Origin: Deltaproteobacteria bacterium
Lineage (GTDB): Bacteria; Desulfobacterota; Syntrophia; Syntrophales; Smithellaceae
Reading direction: 5' to 3'
Assembly: GCA_022710585.1 (NCBI GenBank)
Contig: JAKLGV010000004.1
Span: forward strand, 62,001-126,000
Length of the DNA: 64,000 nt
In this document: positions 9,401 to 16,169 of the stretch, piece by piece
Numbering within the stretch: position 1 is the first letter of the stretch
Layout of the letters: each line of letters opens with the position of its first letter
Translations under genes and position numbers: made by a program
Notes under the pieces: model-generated
Database searches by the model: none
What the model saw: the letters and a program-made list of their open reading frames with translations, nothing else
Told to the model about the DNA's origin: nothing

Positions 9401-9495
9401 AGCGCTTCCAATAAAGCTTTTTTTACTGCGGGGCTGCCGGAAGCCTGACATCCGGTACCGCCACAGATCAATAAATGTGCGCGTAAAACTTTCAT
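6439..9495 (-). CDS. hndC: HndC/NuoF-like NADH-binding flavoprotein fused to a GltD-like oxidoreductase
   Basis: The 1018-residue protein joins two modules. Residues 1-100 form a thioredoxin-like [2Fe-2S] domain (Cys 11, 16, 48, 52). Residues 110-530 form the NuoF core: GRGGAGFPTGLKW for FMN/NADH, CNADEGDPGAFMDRS, and the [4Fe-4S] motif CGKCTPCREGTKRM. From about 550 comes a GltD/NfnB-like part: a cysteine-rich domain (CQHTCPIEMDIPAY, CGRVCDHKCQTKC), a GAGPAGLTAARDLA FAD-binding motif and a second nucleotide motif GGGNSAIDAARVAL. The C-terminus ends CRCLRCDASV. It should take NAD(P)(H) electrons and pass them to iron-sulfur partners; two pyridine-nucleotide sites in one chain fit electron bifurcation or transhydrogenation, which is inference. 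It is the last gene of hndA-hndB-hndC, and no HndD-type hydrogenase or formate dehydrogenase follows. Confidence 0.85.
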   Translation of the reverse strand: MKVLRAHLLICGGTGCQASGSPAVKKALLEALDKKKLTEEIKVVETGCNGFCALGPIMVVYPEGVIYINLKADDMPELVEEHLIKGRIVQRLLYREPTTDQIIPTMQDIPFFAHQELRVLKNRGLIDPEKIEEYIARDGYAGMAKALTEMTPEQIVQEVLDSGLRGRGGAGFPTGLKWKFASQSKSDVKYVLCNADEGDPGAFMDRSVLEADPHAVLEGMVIAAKAIGSSSGYIYCRAEYPLAIHRLNVAIDQAKQAGLLGKDILGTGFNFDLEIYQGAGAFVCGEETALMTSIEGKRGMPRPRPPFPAVAGLWQKPSILNNVETLANVGQIILRGSKWYSSVGTEKSKGTKVFALTGDVNNVGLVEVPMGTKLGTIVYDIGGGIPKGKKFKAAQLGGPSGGMIPIQHLNAPVDYEKVMELGAIMGSGGLIVMNEDKCAVDMARFFMDFCQDESCGKCTPCREGTKRMLEILTNITKGQGKEGDIELLEEMAGVIKNAALCGLGQTAPNPVLSTLRYFRKEYEDHIRNHRCSAAVCSAMFKSPCQHTCPIEMDIPAYIALIRAGRFEDAYKILLQTNPFPSVCGRVCDHKCQTKCRRGNMDEPIAIKFLKRFITDNAPRPKIGPVEVSRKEKIAVIGAGPAGLTAARDLAQRGYKVTVFEELPKAGGMLAWGIPSYRLPRNILEGEIDDVRALGVEIKLNTRVGKDITFAKLEKEFDYVYLATGAHKSQKMGVPGEDLKNVFGGVEFLRDFNADEEKWMKGKKSLGKKVVVIGGGNSAIDAARVALRLGSEVTILYRRLKQDMPAAEEEIKAAEEEGIKIDLLVAPLKIDGTKGKVSSITCQRMKLGDFDNSGRKRPVAVEGSEFTLDVDAVIAAIGQVPDMSFLDAKKGVGVNKWDCFEVGKVYKSGTANPRYFAGGDAATGPDTVIAAIGAGHQAADDIDAAIRQANGEPAYEKPAKEKIDVPLEIDEETVEAPQMAMPEMHHDARKTSFVEVELGFKPEDAIKEACRCLRCDASV

Positions 9496-9540
9496 TTATC
9501 CTACGTCCTCCTTAAGAAATCATCGTTTCAAGCGATATAA

Positions 9541-9924
9541 TTATTTAATTACTTCAGATCCCTTGGCCAATACGAACGGTGTCTGAATTTCTCCCTGCAA
9601 AATATGTCTTTTGAAAACCTGTCTCATTTTGTTGGGATTCATATATTCATATTTGATCGGTTCCTGATTGATGATCTCGACGGTCACCAGAGGTTCCCGG
9701 CTGCATAATCCCATGCATCCTGAAGTGGTTACGAAAACATCATTGGCGCCGGCTGCTTCGATTTCCTGCAGCAGGCTGTCCATTACTTCTTTGGCGCCCG
9801 AAGCGATGCCGCAGGTTCCCATATGCACGGTAACTTTGACGCGTCGATCGCCGTCACGCAGGGACATTTCCTTGTGAACTTTTTCTTTTATTTTTTTTAA
9901 ATCATCTATGGTCAATTTTGCCAT
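9541..9924 (-). CDS. hndB: HndB-like thioredoxin-fold [2Fe-2S] protein
   Basis: The 127-residue protein matches HndB of NADP-reducing hydrogenases in size and pattern: a helical N-terminus, then a thioredoxin-like ferredoxin domain with cysteines in VHMGTCGIASGA and SGCMGLCSREP. It would shuttle electrons between the flavoprotein HndC and other subunits in the cytoplasm. GGGAGG lies well placed before the ATG. The gene sits between hndA (28 bases upstream) and hndC (45 bases downstream). Confidence 0.8.
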   Translation of the reverse strand: MAKLTIDDLKKIKEKVHKEMSLRDGDRRVKVTVHMGTCGIASGAKEVMDSLLQEIEAAGANDVFVTTSGCMGLCSREPLVTVEIINQEPIKYEYMNPNKMRQVFKRHILQGEIQTPFVLAKGSEVIK

Positions 9925-9952
9925 TTGTGTTTCCTCCCGGCTTAAATGTATT

Positions 9953-10447
9953 TTAATTATATTGAGCTAATATTTCTCTGATCTTGGCGGGTTTGACGCG
10001 GCCATGCACGTCTTCGTCAATAACAACAACCGGTCCCAGACCACAGGCTCCCAGACAGCGGACGGATTCCAGCGTGAACATTCTGTCCGGAGTCGTTTCA
10101 CCTTCCTTGACGCCGAATTCCTTCTGAAGCGTTTCGGTGAGCGCTTTTCCGCCGCGCACATAGCAGGCGGTTCCCAGGCACACGCGAACGGTATGTTTAC
10201 CACGCGGGGTCATGGTGAAGAAGGAGTAAAACGTCACAACGCCATACACGCGGCTCAAAGGCAAATTAAGCCCTGCGGCAATCTTTTTCTGCACGGAAAC
10301 AGGCAGATATTCCAGACACACCTGCGCTTCTTCCAGAACCGGAATTAAACTTCCCGGTTTGCCTTTGTGTTTTTTGATAATTTCGTTTAATTTCTTGACT
10401 TGATCTGGTGTGAATTCTTTTAAAAGTTCAGTATCCTCAGCCTTCAT
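9953..10447 (-). CDS. hndA: HndA/NuoE-like [2Fe-2S] subunit
   Basis: The protein has the NuoE (24 kDa) layout: a helical N-terminal bundle with LIPVLEEAQVCLEYLP, a GVVTFYSFFTMTPRGKH segment, then the thioredoxin-like domain with cluster ligands in VRVCLGTACYVRGG and SVRCLGACGLGPVV. I chose the ATG at 10447 because GAGGAGG lies six bases before it; an ATG two codons earlier (10453) almost abuts that site. It is the first of the three hnd genes. Two palindromic sequences lie in the 200 bases upstream. The family works as the entry or relay subunit of NAD(P)-linked hydrogenases, formate dehydrogenases and complex I. Confidence 0.88.
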   Translation of the reverse strand: MKAEDTELLKEFTPDQVKKLNEIIKKHKGKPGSLIPVLEEAQVCLEYLPVSVQKKIAAGLNLPLSRVYGVVTFYSFFTMTPRGKHTVRVCLGTACYVRGGKALTETLQKEFGVKEGETTPDRMFTLESVRCLGACGLGPVVVIDEDVHGRVKPAKIREILAQYN

Positions 10448-10536
10448 TAACATTCCTCCTCAATCTTTCTGGTTTGTTATGCCGTCAGTTGAATTTCGCT
10501 TAAACTGTCGTGAATAACGCCCCGAATATACTTTAG

Positions 10537-10602
10537 TATTTTGCAAAATATTATCTGTAAATCTCCAATATTCTTACATATTTTTGCATAAACCTGTAAG
10601 AA
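10537..10602. promoter_or_regulatory. Candidate operators upstream of hndA
   Basis: TATTTTGCAAAATA (10537-10550) is a perfect 14-bp palindrome. TTCTTACA (10571-10578) and TGTAAGAA (10595-10602) form a perfect 8-bp inverted repeat with a 16-base spacer. Both lie between hndA and the upstream ATPase gene, where an hnd promoter is expected. They do not match the Rex consensus as I know it. Confidence 0.4.
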
Positions 10603-10655
10603 CCGGCGGTCATTATGCCATATTTTTAGATAAAATCAACATATTTTATTGAACA

Positions 10656-11180
10656 TCATCCATCTTCCATTAACTGCCTGATATATTTCAGTATCTCGGG
10701 ATGGTTTAAAGGTATGTCTTCGATTTCTTTACGAATATCTCTGGTGTCCAGCTTGAAGATCCGGTCGTTATGCCTGTGCCTGTAGAGGAAGTCTGTGTCG
10801 CAATTGCCGGCGATGAGAATAATGAATGTGCCGGTAATATCGCCCAGTGGCTGCCGGTCGATATGATTCAGCTCAAAAGTTACCTTGAGAGTCGTTCCCT
10901 TGCCCTTGACGGAATGAAGCTCAAGATTTCCCCCGGCTCGTTGAGCGGCATCAGAAAGCAGGGGGACGCCCAGTCCCACTCTGCGGACTTTTTTTGTCGT
11001 GTAAAAGGGATCAAAGACTTTTTTGATTTCTTCCTGGGTCATACCGCAGCCGTTATCAATGATTTCAATGGAAAATAAATTTTCCTTCTCATCCTCGACG
11101 ATGTTAATTTCTACCAGTGAAGCGCCCGCGCGAACGGAATTTTCGGCGATGTCCAGGATATGAGCGGCAAGTTCCAGCAT
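10656..11180 (-). CDS. HATPase-domain protein of the hydrogenase accessory cluster
   Basis: The 174-residue protein is essentially a GHKL ATP-binding domain: HILDIAENSVRAGAS (N box), IEIIDNGCGMTQEEI (G1), VGLGVPLLSDAAQRAGG (G2) and a TTLKVTFELNH end, followed by about 50 further residues. There is no dimerisation/phosphoacceptor domain, membrane helix or sensor domain, so it is not a classical sensor kinase. Such small ATPases recur beside hydABC/hndABC genes with PHP and DRTGG proteins, as here. The gene starts three bases after the PHP gene, with GGAG before the ATG. Its biochemical role is not established to my knowledge. Confidence 0.75.
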   Translation of the reverse strand: MLELAAHILDIAENSVRAGASLVEINIVEDEKENLFSIEIIDNGCGMTQEEIKKVFDPFYTTKKVRRVGLGVPLLSDAAQRAGGNLELHSVKGKGTTLKVTFELNHIDRQPLGDITGTFIILIAGNCDTDFLYRHRHNDRIFKLDTRDIRKEIEDIPLNHPEILKYIRQLMEDG

Positions 11181-11183
11181 AAA

Positions 11184-11921
11184 TTACTCCATAACGCAGC
11201 GGCCGTTTTGGCGGGCGAAAGCCATTTTTAATTCCGTCAGCGTCGGTTCGGCCATCATGATTTTAGTCGATGTTTTCCCGATATCTTTAATGAAATGCGA
11301 GTCGGATGACATGATAAAGGAATATTGATTCAGATCGGAATAGATTTCTCTCGCCTTCTGAAAACCGGTTAAAGGCGTTATTTCCAGAGCGTCAAAATGG
11401 ATGCTGGCATCAATGAAGCCCAGCTGGCTCAGGACGCTGAAACTCTCCCGGTCGATATGCGAAGCAATTGCCAGTCCGTTTTGTTGATGCACATAATCCA
11501 GTAATTCATTGAGTGGAATATCCGTTGCACCGATCAATAATTTATCGTTGAGGCCCTCGACTTCCCCGTATTCATTGACAATGGCCTGGACGCCGAAACG
11601 GTCTTCATCATTGGTTCCCGGCAGGTGCAGGTAAATAAATTTCTGAAGATCGGCTAAGTCTGACAGAGAGTCGAACAGGGCCACAAAATGCACTTCCTCG
11701 CTCGTGGTGATTTCCATGCCGGGAAATACCTTTATTTTTTTGCCTTGAGCGGCGTTGATGACGTAGAGAACATTTTCAGAGGCGTTATGGTCGCAGACGG
11801 CAATCACGTCCAGACCGGCGGCGACAGCCTGATCGACAAGAGCCCGGGGATGCATATCCAGTTCAGCGCACGGGGAAAGGCAGGTGTGGATGTGCAGGTC
11901 GCAATTAAATACTTTCAGCAT
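11184..11921 (-). CDS. PHP-domain phosphoesterase
   Basis: The 245-residue protein carries the PHP metal-binding motifs in order: CDLHIHTCLSPC at the N-terminus, VCDHN around residue 43, GMEITTSEEVHFVALF around 70-80, ASHIDRES around 155 and SSDSHFIKDIG around 210. PHP proteins hydrolyse phosphoesters such as those in nucleotides or histidinol phosphate; the substrate here is unknown. The tail (EPTLTELKMAFARQNGRCVM) is typical of the PHP proteins that accompany hydABC-type genes. It lies between the HATPase and DRTGG genes in a minus-strand run. Confidence 0.8.
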   Translation of the reverse strand: MLKVFNCDLHIHTCLSPCAELDMHPRALVDQAVAAGLDVIAVCDHNASENVLYVINAAQGKKIKVFPGMEITTSEEVHFVALFDSLSDLADLQKFIYLHLPGTNDEDRFGVQAIVNEYGEVEGLNDKLLIGATDIPLNELLDYVHQQNGLAIASHIDRESFSVLSQLGFIDASIHFDALEITPLTGFQKAREIYSDLNQYSFIMSSDSHFIKDIGKTSTKIMMAEPTLTELKMAFARQNGRCVME

Positions 11922-11967
11922 AGGTTACCGGGATTGGCCGAGCCTGAAAAGTCGAATTGTTCTTAAA

Positions 11968-12306
11968 CTATTTTGATGAATTCAATAAATTGAAAATTCT
12001 GCCGGACAATTCAAACGCCGGCTGGCTGGAAACCATAATCACCACGTTTTCTTTCATCGCCTTTTCCAGCGTGTCTCTGGCCGGTTCGCAGGAGTTGACC
12101 AGAACAATGGCGGCAAGATCTTTCAGCGTGGCCACGGCAACGATGTTCTGATGAACCTGTCTGGTGATCCAGATATCGCCTTCGCGGGCATTGGCCATCA
12201 CGTCGCTTAAAAGATCTCCCGTATAGCCTCCCGTGGCGTTATTATTTTTGTCCGCTCCGGACATAACTTTCAGATTTAATTCTCTGGCGATCATTCCTGT
12301 TTCCAT
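11968..12306 (-). CDS. DRTGG-domain protein, divergent
   Basis: The 112-residue protein has the DRTGG layout: an N-terminal LNLKVMSG strand, TGGYTGDLLSDVMANAREGDIWIT in the middle, then alternating strands with AAIVLVNSC and VIMVSSQPAFELSGRIF. It resembles the 124- and 123-residue proteins at 12747 and 13302 but is shorter and clearly diverged, with its own VHQNIVAVA segment. DRTGG domains occur beside CBS domains and phosphotransacetylase and probably bind a ligand. AGGGGG precedes the ATG. It starts ten bases after the anti-sigma-type ATPase gene, so it belongs to the same unit. Confidence 0.7.
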   Translation of the reverse strand: METGMIARELNLKVMSGADKNNNATGGYTGDLLSDVMANAREGDIWITRQVHQNIVAVATLKDLAAIVLVNSCEPARDTLEKAMKENVVIMVSSQPAFELSGRIFNLLNSSK

Positions 12307-12316
12307 AAACAGCCCC

Positions 12317-12760
12317 CTATGGCTTTTGAATTAAAATAATCATTTTTAAAAAAGTTCCCTTGTCCACTTCCGATGATATGTCAAACCGATCCGAATAGGA
12401 CTTGATATTATAAAGCCCCATGCCAGCGCCGAAGCCCATTTCCCTGATCTGCTGGCTGGCCGTTGAATAGCCCTGCTGCATCGCTTTTTCAATATCCGGA
12501 ATCCCCGGACCTTCATCGTTGACAGCAATCTCGACCGCTGCGGGTGTGACCGTGAGATTGATGACCCCTCTTTTGGCATAAGATACGACGTTGATTTCGG
12601 CTTCATAGGAGACGATGGCCGATCTGCGAACGACATCGGAAGGCAATCCCTGTTCTTTAAGAATGGATTTAATGCGGGTGGAAACGGTTCCCGCTGTATC
12701 AAAATTTCCACCGTCAACATCAAAACTGTTTTTAACTAAAATGTTTTCAGATGCGTTCAC
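12317..12760 (-). CDS. Anti-sigma-factor-type (RsbW/SpoIIAB-like) ATPase
   Basis: The protein has the compact GHKL fold of serine/threonine anti-sigma kinases: SAIVSYEAEINVVSYA (N box), AVNDEGPGIPDIEKAMQQG (G1) and MGFGAGMGLYNIKSYSD (G2). The frame is open up to ATG 12826, but that start would overlap the upstream DRTGG gene by 80 bases. I prefer GTG at 12760, which overlaps it by 14 bases and starts close to the conserved domain; its Shine-Dalgarno is weak, so the start is uncertain. Family members phosphorylate an antagonist or bind a partner; the partner here may be one of the DRTGG proteins, by position only. Confidence 0.7.
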   Translation of the reverse strand: MNASENILVKNSFDVDGGNFDTAGTVSTRIKSILKEQGLPSDVVRRSAIVSYEAEINVVSYAKRGVINLTVTPAAVEIAVNDEGPGIPDIEKAMQQGYSTASQQIREMGFGAGMGLYNIKSYSDRFDISSEVDKGTFLKMIILIQKP

Positions 12761-13121
12761 TTCCGGCTTCAACTTTTTCCAGACAGCCGACGATGCCTTT
12801 CGCAAAAAGTCGTCCTGCCGTTTCAAATAAGATATATTTTGTGGTTAAAATGGGGATGTGAACATCTTTGGCCAGAGCTATCGCTTCTGCCGGAGGTTTT
12901 TTGCCGCGAACCAGAATAATGGCTGCAATGTCGAGTACGTTGGCTATTCTGACCACCTGTGTGTTGGTCAAACCGGTGAGTAGCATGCTGCCTGCCTTGG
13001 CAAAAGCAAGCACGTCGCTCATTAAATCCGCTCCGAAAGCCGTTTTGACTTCTATATCCAGCTTATCTTCACCGACGATAACTTCTGCGTTGAGTATTTC
13101 TTTTATTTCACGAAGCTTCAA
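12747..13121 (-). CDS. DRTGG-domain protein, copy 1
   Basis: The product contains FGADLMSDVLAFAKAG, LLTGLTNTQVVRIA, AAIILVRGKKPP and ILTTKYILFETAGRLF, the DRTGG fold signature. The frame is open to ATG 13169, but AAGGAG stands seven bases before the TTG at 13121, and the paralogue at 13302 has the same arrangement and starts with the same KLREIK-type sequence. I therefore take TTG 13121 as the start (124 residues). It is 14 bases into an overlap with the next gene. A small ligand-binding or regulatory role linked to the hnd genes is inferred from context. Confidence 0.72.
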   Translation of the reverse strand: MKLREIKEILNAEVIVGEDKLDIEVKTAFGADLMSDVLAFAKAGSMLLTGLTNTQVVRIANVLDIAAIILVRGKKPPAEAIALAKDVHIPILTTKYILFETAGRLFAKGIVGCLEKVEAGSERI

Positions 13122-13301
13122 TATGTTCTCCTTGCCAAAAAAATGACCGGCGGTTTTGATAGTTGACATTCATAATGGTGATTCCCTATCACAGACAAGA
13201 CTTTACTGTCAATGAAATCATTGAAAATTTGCACGATGTTGTCTTTCCGGACTCATGATCCGGAGCGGAGATTCCCTGATCAAAGATTTATTGAAGGGGG
13301 G

Positions 13302-13673
13302 TTATTTGTAAAAATCGCCATCCACTTTTTTCAGGCATCCCACAATGCCTTTACTATAGAGAATGCCAGCTGTTTCAAATAATATGTACTTGGTGGATAA
13401 AATCGGAATTTGAAGCTCCCTGGCCATTTCAATCGCTTCCGTGGACGGCTCTTTTCCTCTGACAATAATGATCGCGGCAATGCTTCTATCGGCCGCCGTT
13501 TTGATGATTTGAGCGTTGGTGAGCCCCGTCAGCAGGATGCTGCCCGCTTTAGCAAAGGCCAGCACATCGCTCATTAAATCCGCTCCGAAAGCCGTGCTTA
13601 CTTCCATATCCAGTTTTTCCTCGCCAACCACGACACTGGCTTCCAGTATATCTTTAACCTCTCTCAGTTTCAA
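13302..13673 (-). CDS. DRTGG-domain protein, copy 2 (tandem paralogue)
   Basis: This 123-residue protein is a close paralogue of the one at 12747-13121: FGADLMSDVLAFAKAG, LLTGLTNAQIIKTA, AAIIIVRGKEPS, ILSTKYILFETAGILY and a shared GIVGCLKKV end. A 29-base stretch is identical in the two genes (13015-13043 and 13567-13595), which indicates a fairly recent tandem duplication. The start is TTG at 13673 with AAGGAG upstream; the open frame to ATG 13700 has no comparable site. It is the first gene of the minus-strand accessory run. Confidence 0.72.
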   Translation of the reverse strand: MKLREVKDILEASVVVGEEKLDMEVSTAFGADLMSDVLAFAKAGSILLTGLTNAQIIKTAADRSIAAIIIVRGKEPSTEAIEMARELQIPILSTKYILFETAGILYSKGIVGCLKKVDGDFYK

Positions 13674-13879
13674 TGAAAACTCCTTAAGTATGAGTGACAC
13701 AAAAAGTATTTGAATAACCTTAATAAACTATTAATAAATCAGCCATCTTCAGTGTTGATAAGTATCATAGGTCAATTCGCAATGTCAATAAGATTATTGC
13801 GGAAATCCAGAGCAATCCATCCGTGCCGCGAGTTTGGGGAGCCAAAATTTTCATATAAAGTTGAAAGCTTTATTTATTC

Positions 13880-13908
13880 TTGACATGGTTTTACTCAAAT
13901 GGTAATGA
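13880..13908 (+). promoter_or_regulatory. Promoter of tRNA-Pro
   Basis: TTGACA (13880-13885), 17-base spacer and TAATGA (13903-13908), ending 18 bases before the tRNA. The region 13674-13879 shows nothing else. Confidence 0.6.
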
Positions 13909-13926
13909 GCCCTCACTTTGCAGTAT

Positions 13927-14003
13927 CGGGGCGTGGCGCAGTCTGGTAGCGTATCTGAATGGGGTTCAGAGGGCCGGTGGTTCAAATCCACTCGCCCCGA
14001 CCA
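13927..14003 (+). tRNA. tRNA-Pro (GGG)
   Basis: A 77-base cloverleaf: acceptor CGGGGCG pairs with CGCCCCG, the anticodon loop ATGGGGT gives anticodon GGG, the T loop is GTTCAAATCC-like, and CCA is encoded. Its own promoter precedes it and a strong terminator follows. Confidence 0.95.
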
Positions 14004-14012
14004 GTGAAAATC

Positions 14013-14046
14013 AAGGGATAGAAGGAAGCTTCTATCCCTTCATTTT
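14013..14046 (+). terminator. Intrinsic terminator after tRNA-Pro
   Basis: A perfect 12-bp stem AAGGGATAGAAG (14013-14024) with its complement (14029-14040), loop GAAG, then a T-rich run. Confidence 0.88.
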
Positions 14047-14064
14047 TTAGTTTTTAGTTCTGCG

Positions 14065-14093
14065 TTGACATTCTTATGTTTAATTAATATATA
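14065..14093 (+). promoter_or_regulatory. Promoter of tRNA-Leu
   Basis: TTGACA (14065-14070), 17-base spacer and TATATA (14088-14093), ten bases before the mature tRNA start. It probably also serves tig downstream, since no terminator is visible between them. Confidence 0.72.
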
Positions 14094-14102
14094 AGCTCCA
14101 GG

Positions 14103-14189
14103 GCGAGAGTGGCGGAATTGGCAGACGCACTGGACTTAGGATCCAGCCCGCTAAGCGGAATAGGGGTTCAACTCCCCTCTCTCGCACCA
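14103..14189 (+). tRNA. tRNA-Leu (TAG)
   Basis: An 87-base class II tRNA: acceptor GCGAGAG/CTCTCGC, anticodon loop CTTAGGA with anticodon TAG, a long variable arm (CCCGCTAAGCGGAATA region), T loop TTCAACT and encoded CCA. Confidence 0.95.
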
Positions 14190-14235
14190 GTTTTCGCGGT
14201 TTTGCTAATATTTCAATCGTAAAGGAGATCATATA

Positions 14236-15561
14236 GTGAGTCAGGTTGCTGTTAAAATTGAAGATTTGAGTCAGGTCAAAAAAAAGATGTCACTGGAGAT
14301 ACCGTGGACCGAAGTCAAGAATGAGTTGGATGCTGTTTATCAGGACATTGGCAAAAAAGCGAAAGTAAAAGGCTTTCGTCCCGGGAAGATTCCCCGGAAG
14401 ATTCTGGAAACCTATTTTAAAGAACAGGCGGAGAGTGACGCCGCGACGAATATCATTAATAAATATTACTGGCAGACACTGGAAGATAAAGGAATTATTG
14501 CCGTTTCACGTCCGGAAATCAGTCAGGACGGTCTGAAAGAAAATACGGATTATGCTTTTTCCGCCACATTTGAAACAGAGCCGGACATTGAACCTAAAAA
14601 TTACACAGGCATCGAGTTGGAGAAAGAAAAAATTAATGTAACGGAAAATGATGTCCAGAAAAGGATTGATGAAATCAGACAGATGTTTGCCACCATGGAA
14701 GAGGTTGCAGAGGACCGCCCGGTGATCAATGGTGATTACGTCGTGATTGACTTTGCCGGAAGCCTCAACGGGGAGACGTTCAAAGAGTTAAACGCCCAGG
14801 ATTATTTTCTGGAAATCGGATCAGGAAAATTTGTTCCCGGATTTGAGGAGCAACTGGTCGGAATGAAAAACGGTGAAAGCAGGGAGATCAAAGTGACGTT
14901 CCCTTCAGACTATCATGAAAGCCGTTTTGCCAATCAGGAAGTCATTTTTCAGTCGAAGGTGAAGAGCATCAGGGAGAAGAAATTGCCCGCCGAGGATGAC
15001 AGCTTTGTCAAAAACTTCCAGAGATACGACTCCTTTGAAGATTTCAAAACAGATGTGCGCAAATCCCTGGAGGAAAAGGCTGAGCAAATCTCCAAGGATA
15101 ATTTGCAAAATAGTATGATTGACCAATTAATCAAAGAAAATAATTTTGAAGTTCCGGAATCCATGGTTCAGAAACAGATTTATTACATGATGGCCGATAC
15201 ACAAAAAAGAATGATGTCCGCCGGTATCGATGAAAACAGCGCCATGGATTTTACGATGAAGATGCAGGACAAATATAAAGGCGACGCGGAGAAAACCGTG
15301 AAATCGTTTCTGCTGCTGAAGAAAATTGCCGAGAAAGAGTCGCTGGCTGCGGAAGACAGCGATCTGGAACAGTATCTCCATGAACAGGCTACCCAGAGTG
15401 GACGCGATTATGAATCGCTGAAGAAGTTTTACGAGAATGACGAAAGAAAAGACTACCTGAGAACCGAACTGGTTCACAAAAAGGTATTTGACTTTATCGA
15501 GCAGAATGCCAATATTAAAGTGGTTGAAAAAACAGGTTTGAACGCGGAGGCGAGACAGTGA
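14236..15561 (+). CDS. tig: Trigger factor
   Basis: The 441-residue ribosome-associated chaperone and prolyl isomerase has the usual three parts: the ribosome-binding domain with the signature [16 protein letters not shown] (about 46-61), an FKBP-type PPIase domain (about 155-250, [17 protein letters not shown] and [16 protein letters not shown]), and a long helical C-terminal domain. The start is GTG at 14236 with AAAGGAG upstream. It is the first gene of tig-clpP-clpX-lon, a common order, and its stop overlaps the clpP start. Confidence 0.95.
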   Translation: MSQVAVKIEDLSQVKKKMSLEIPWTEVKNELDAVYQDIGKKAKVKGFRPGKIPRKILETYFKEQAESDAATNIINKYYWQTLEDKGIIAVSRPEISQDGLKENTDYAFSATFETEPDIEPKNYTGIELEKEKINVTENDVQKRIDEIRQMFATMEEVAEDRPVINGDYVVIDFAGSLNGETFKELNAQDYFLEIGSGKFVPGFEEQLVGMKNGESREIKVTFPSDYHESRFANQEVIFQSKVKSIREKKLPAEDDSFVKNFQRYDSFEDFKTDVRKSLEEKAEQISKDNLQNSMIDQLIKENNFEVPESMVQKQIYYMMADTQKRMMSAGIDENSAMDFTMKMQDKYKGDAEKTVKSFLLLKKIAEKESLAAEDSDLEQYLHEQATQSGRDYESLKKFYENDERKDYLRTELVHKKVFDFIEQNANIKVVEKTGLNAEARQ

Positions 15562-16169
15562 CTTTGATTCCGATGGTGGTTGAGCAGGACGGACGGGGCG
15601 AACGGGCCTATGATATCTATTCCCGTTTGCTGAAGGATCGCATCATTTTTCTGGGGACGGCCATTGATGATAATGTGGCCAATTTGATTGTCGCCCAAAT
15701 GCTTTATCTCGAAGCGGAAAATCCGGACAAGGAAATATTTTTCTATCTCAATTCTCCCGGTGGTTCTGTCAGCGCGGGCATGGCGATTTATGATACGATG
15801 CAATACATCAAGTCGCCCATCTCAACTGTCTGCATGGGACAGTCCGCCAGCATGGCGGCCATACTCCTGGCCGCAGGAGAAAAGAAAAAGAGGTTTGCCC
15901 TCCCTCATTCCAGAATTTTAATTCATCAGCCGCTGGGAGGCTTTCAGGGACAGGCGACAGACATTGACATCCAGGCCAAGGAAATACTAAGATTGAAAGA
16001 CGAATTGAATAAAATATTGTCCGATTTGACCGGGCAGCCCCTGGAGAAAATTATGAACGATACCGAACGCGACTATTTTATGACCAGTCAGCAGGCAAAA
16101 GAATACGGTTTAATTGATGAGATCATCGTCAGGAAGCCGGAGAACACAACCCAGAACAAGGAGAGTTAA
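15558..16169 (+). CDS. clpP: ATP-dependent Clp protease proteolytic subunit
   Basis: The 203-residue serine peptidase shows the catalytic serine in [10 protein letters not shown] and histidine in [14 protein letters not shown], with the aspartate in the later [10 protein letters not shown] region. It forms the two-ring chamber that works with ClpX. The start is GTG at 15558, overlapping the tig stop by four bases (GTGA), with GGAGG upstream. Confidence 0.96.
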   Translation: MTLIPMVVEQDGRGERAYDIYSRLLKDRIIFLGTAIDDNVANLIVAQMLYLEAENPDKEIFFYLNSPGGSVSAGMAIYDTMQYIKSPISTVCMGQSASMAAILLAAGEKKKRFALPHSRILIHQPLGGFQGQATDIDIQAKEILRLKDELNKILSDLTGQPLEKIMNDTERDYFMTSQQAKEYGLIDEIIVRKPENTTQNKES

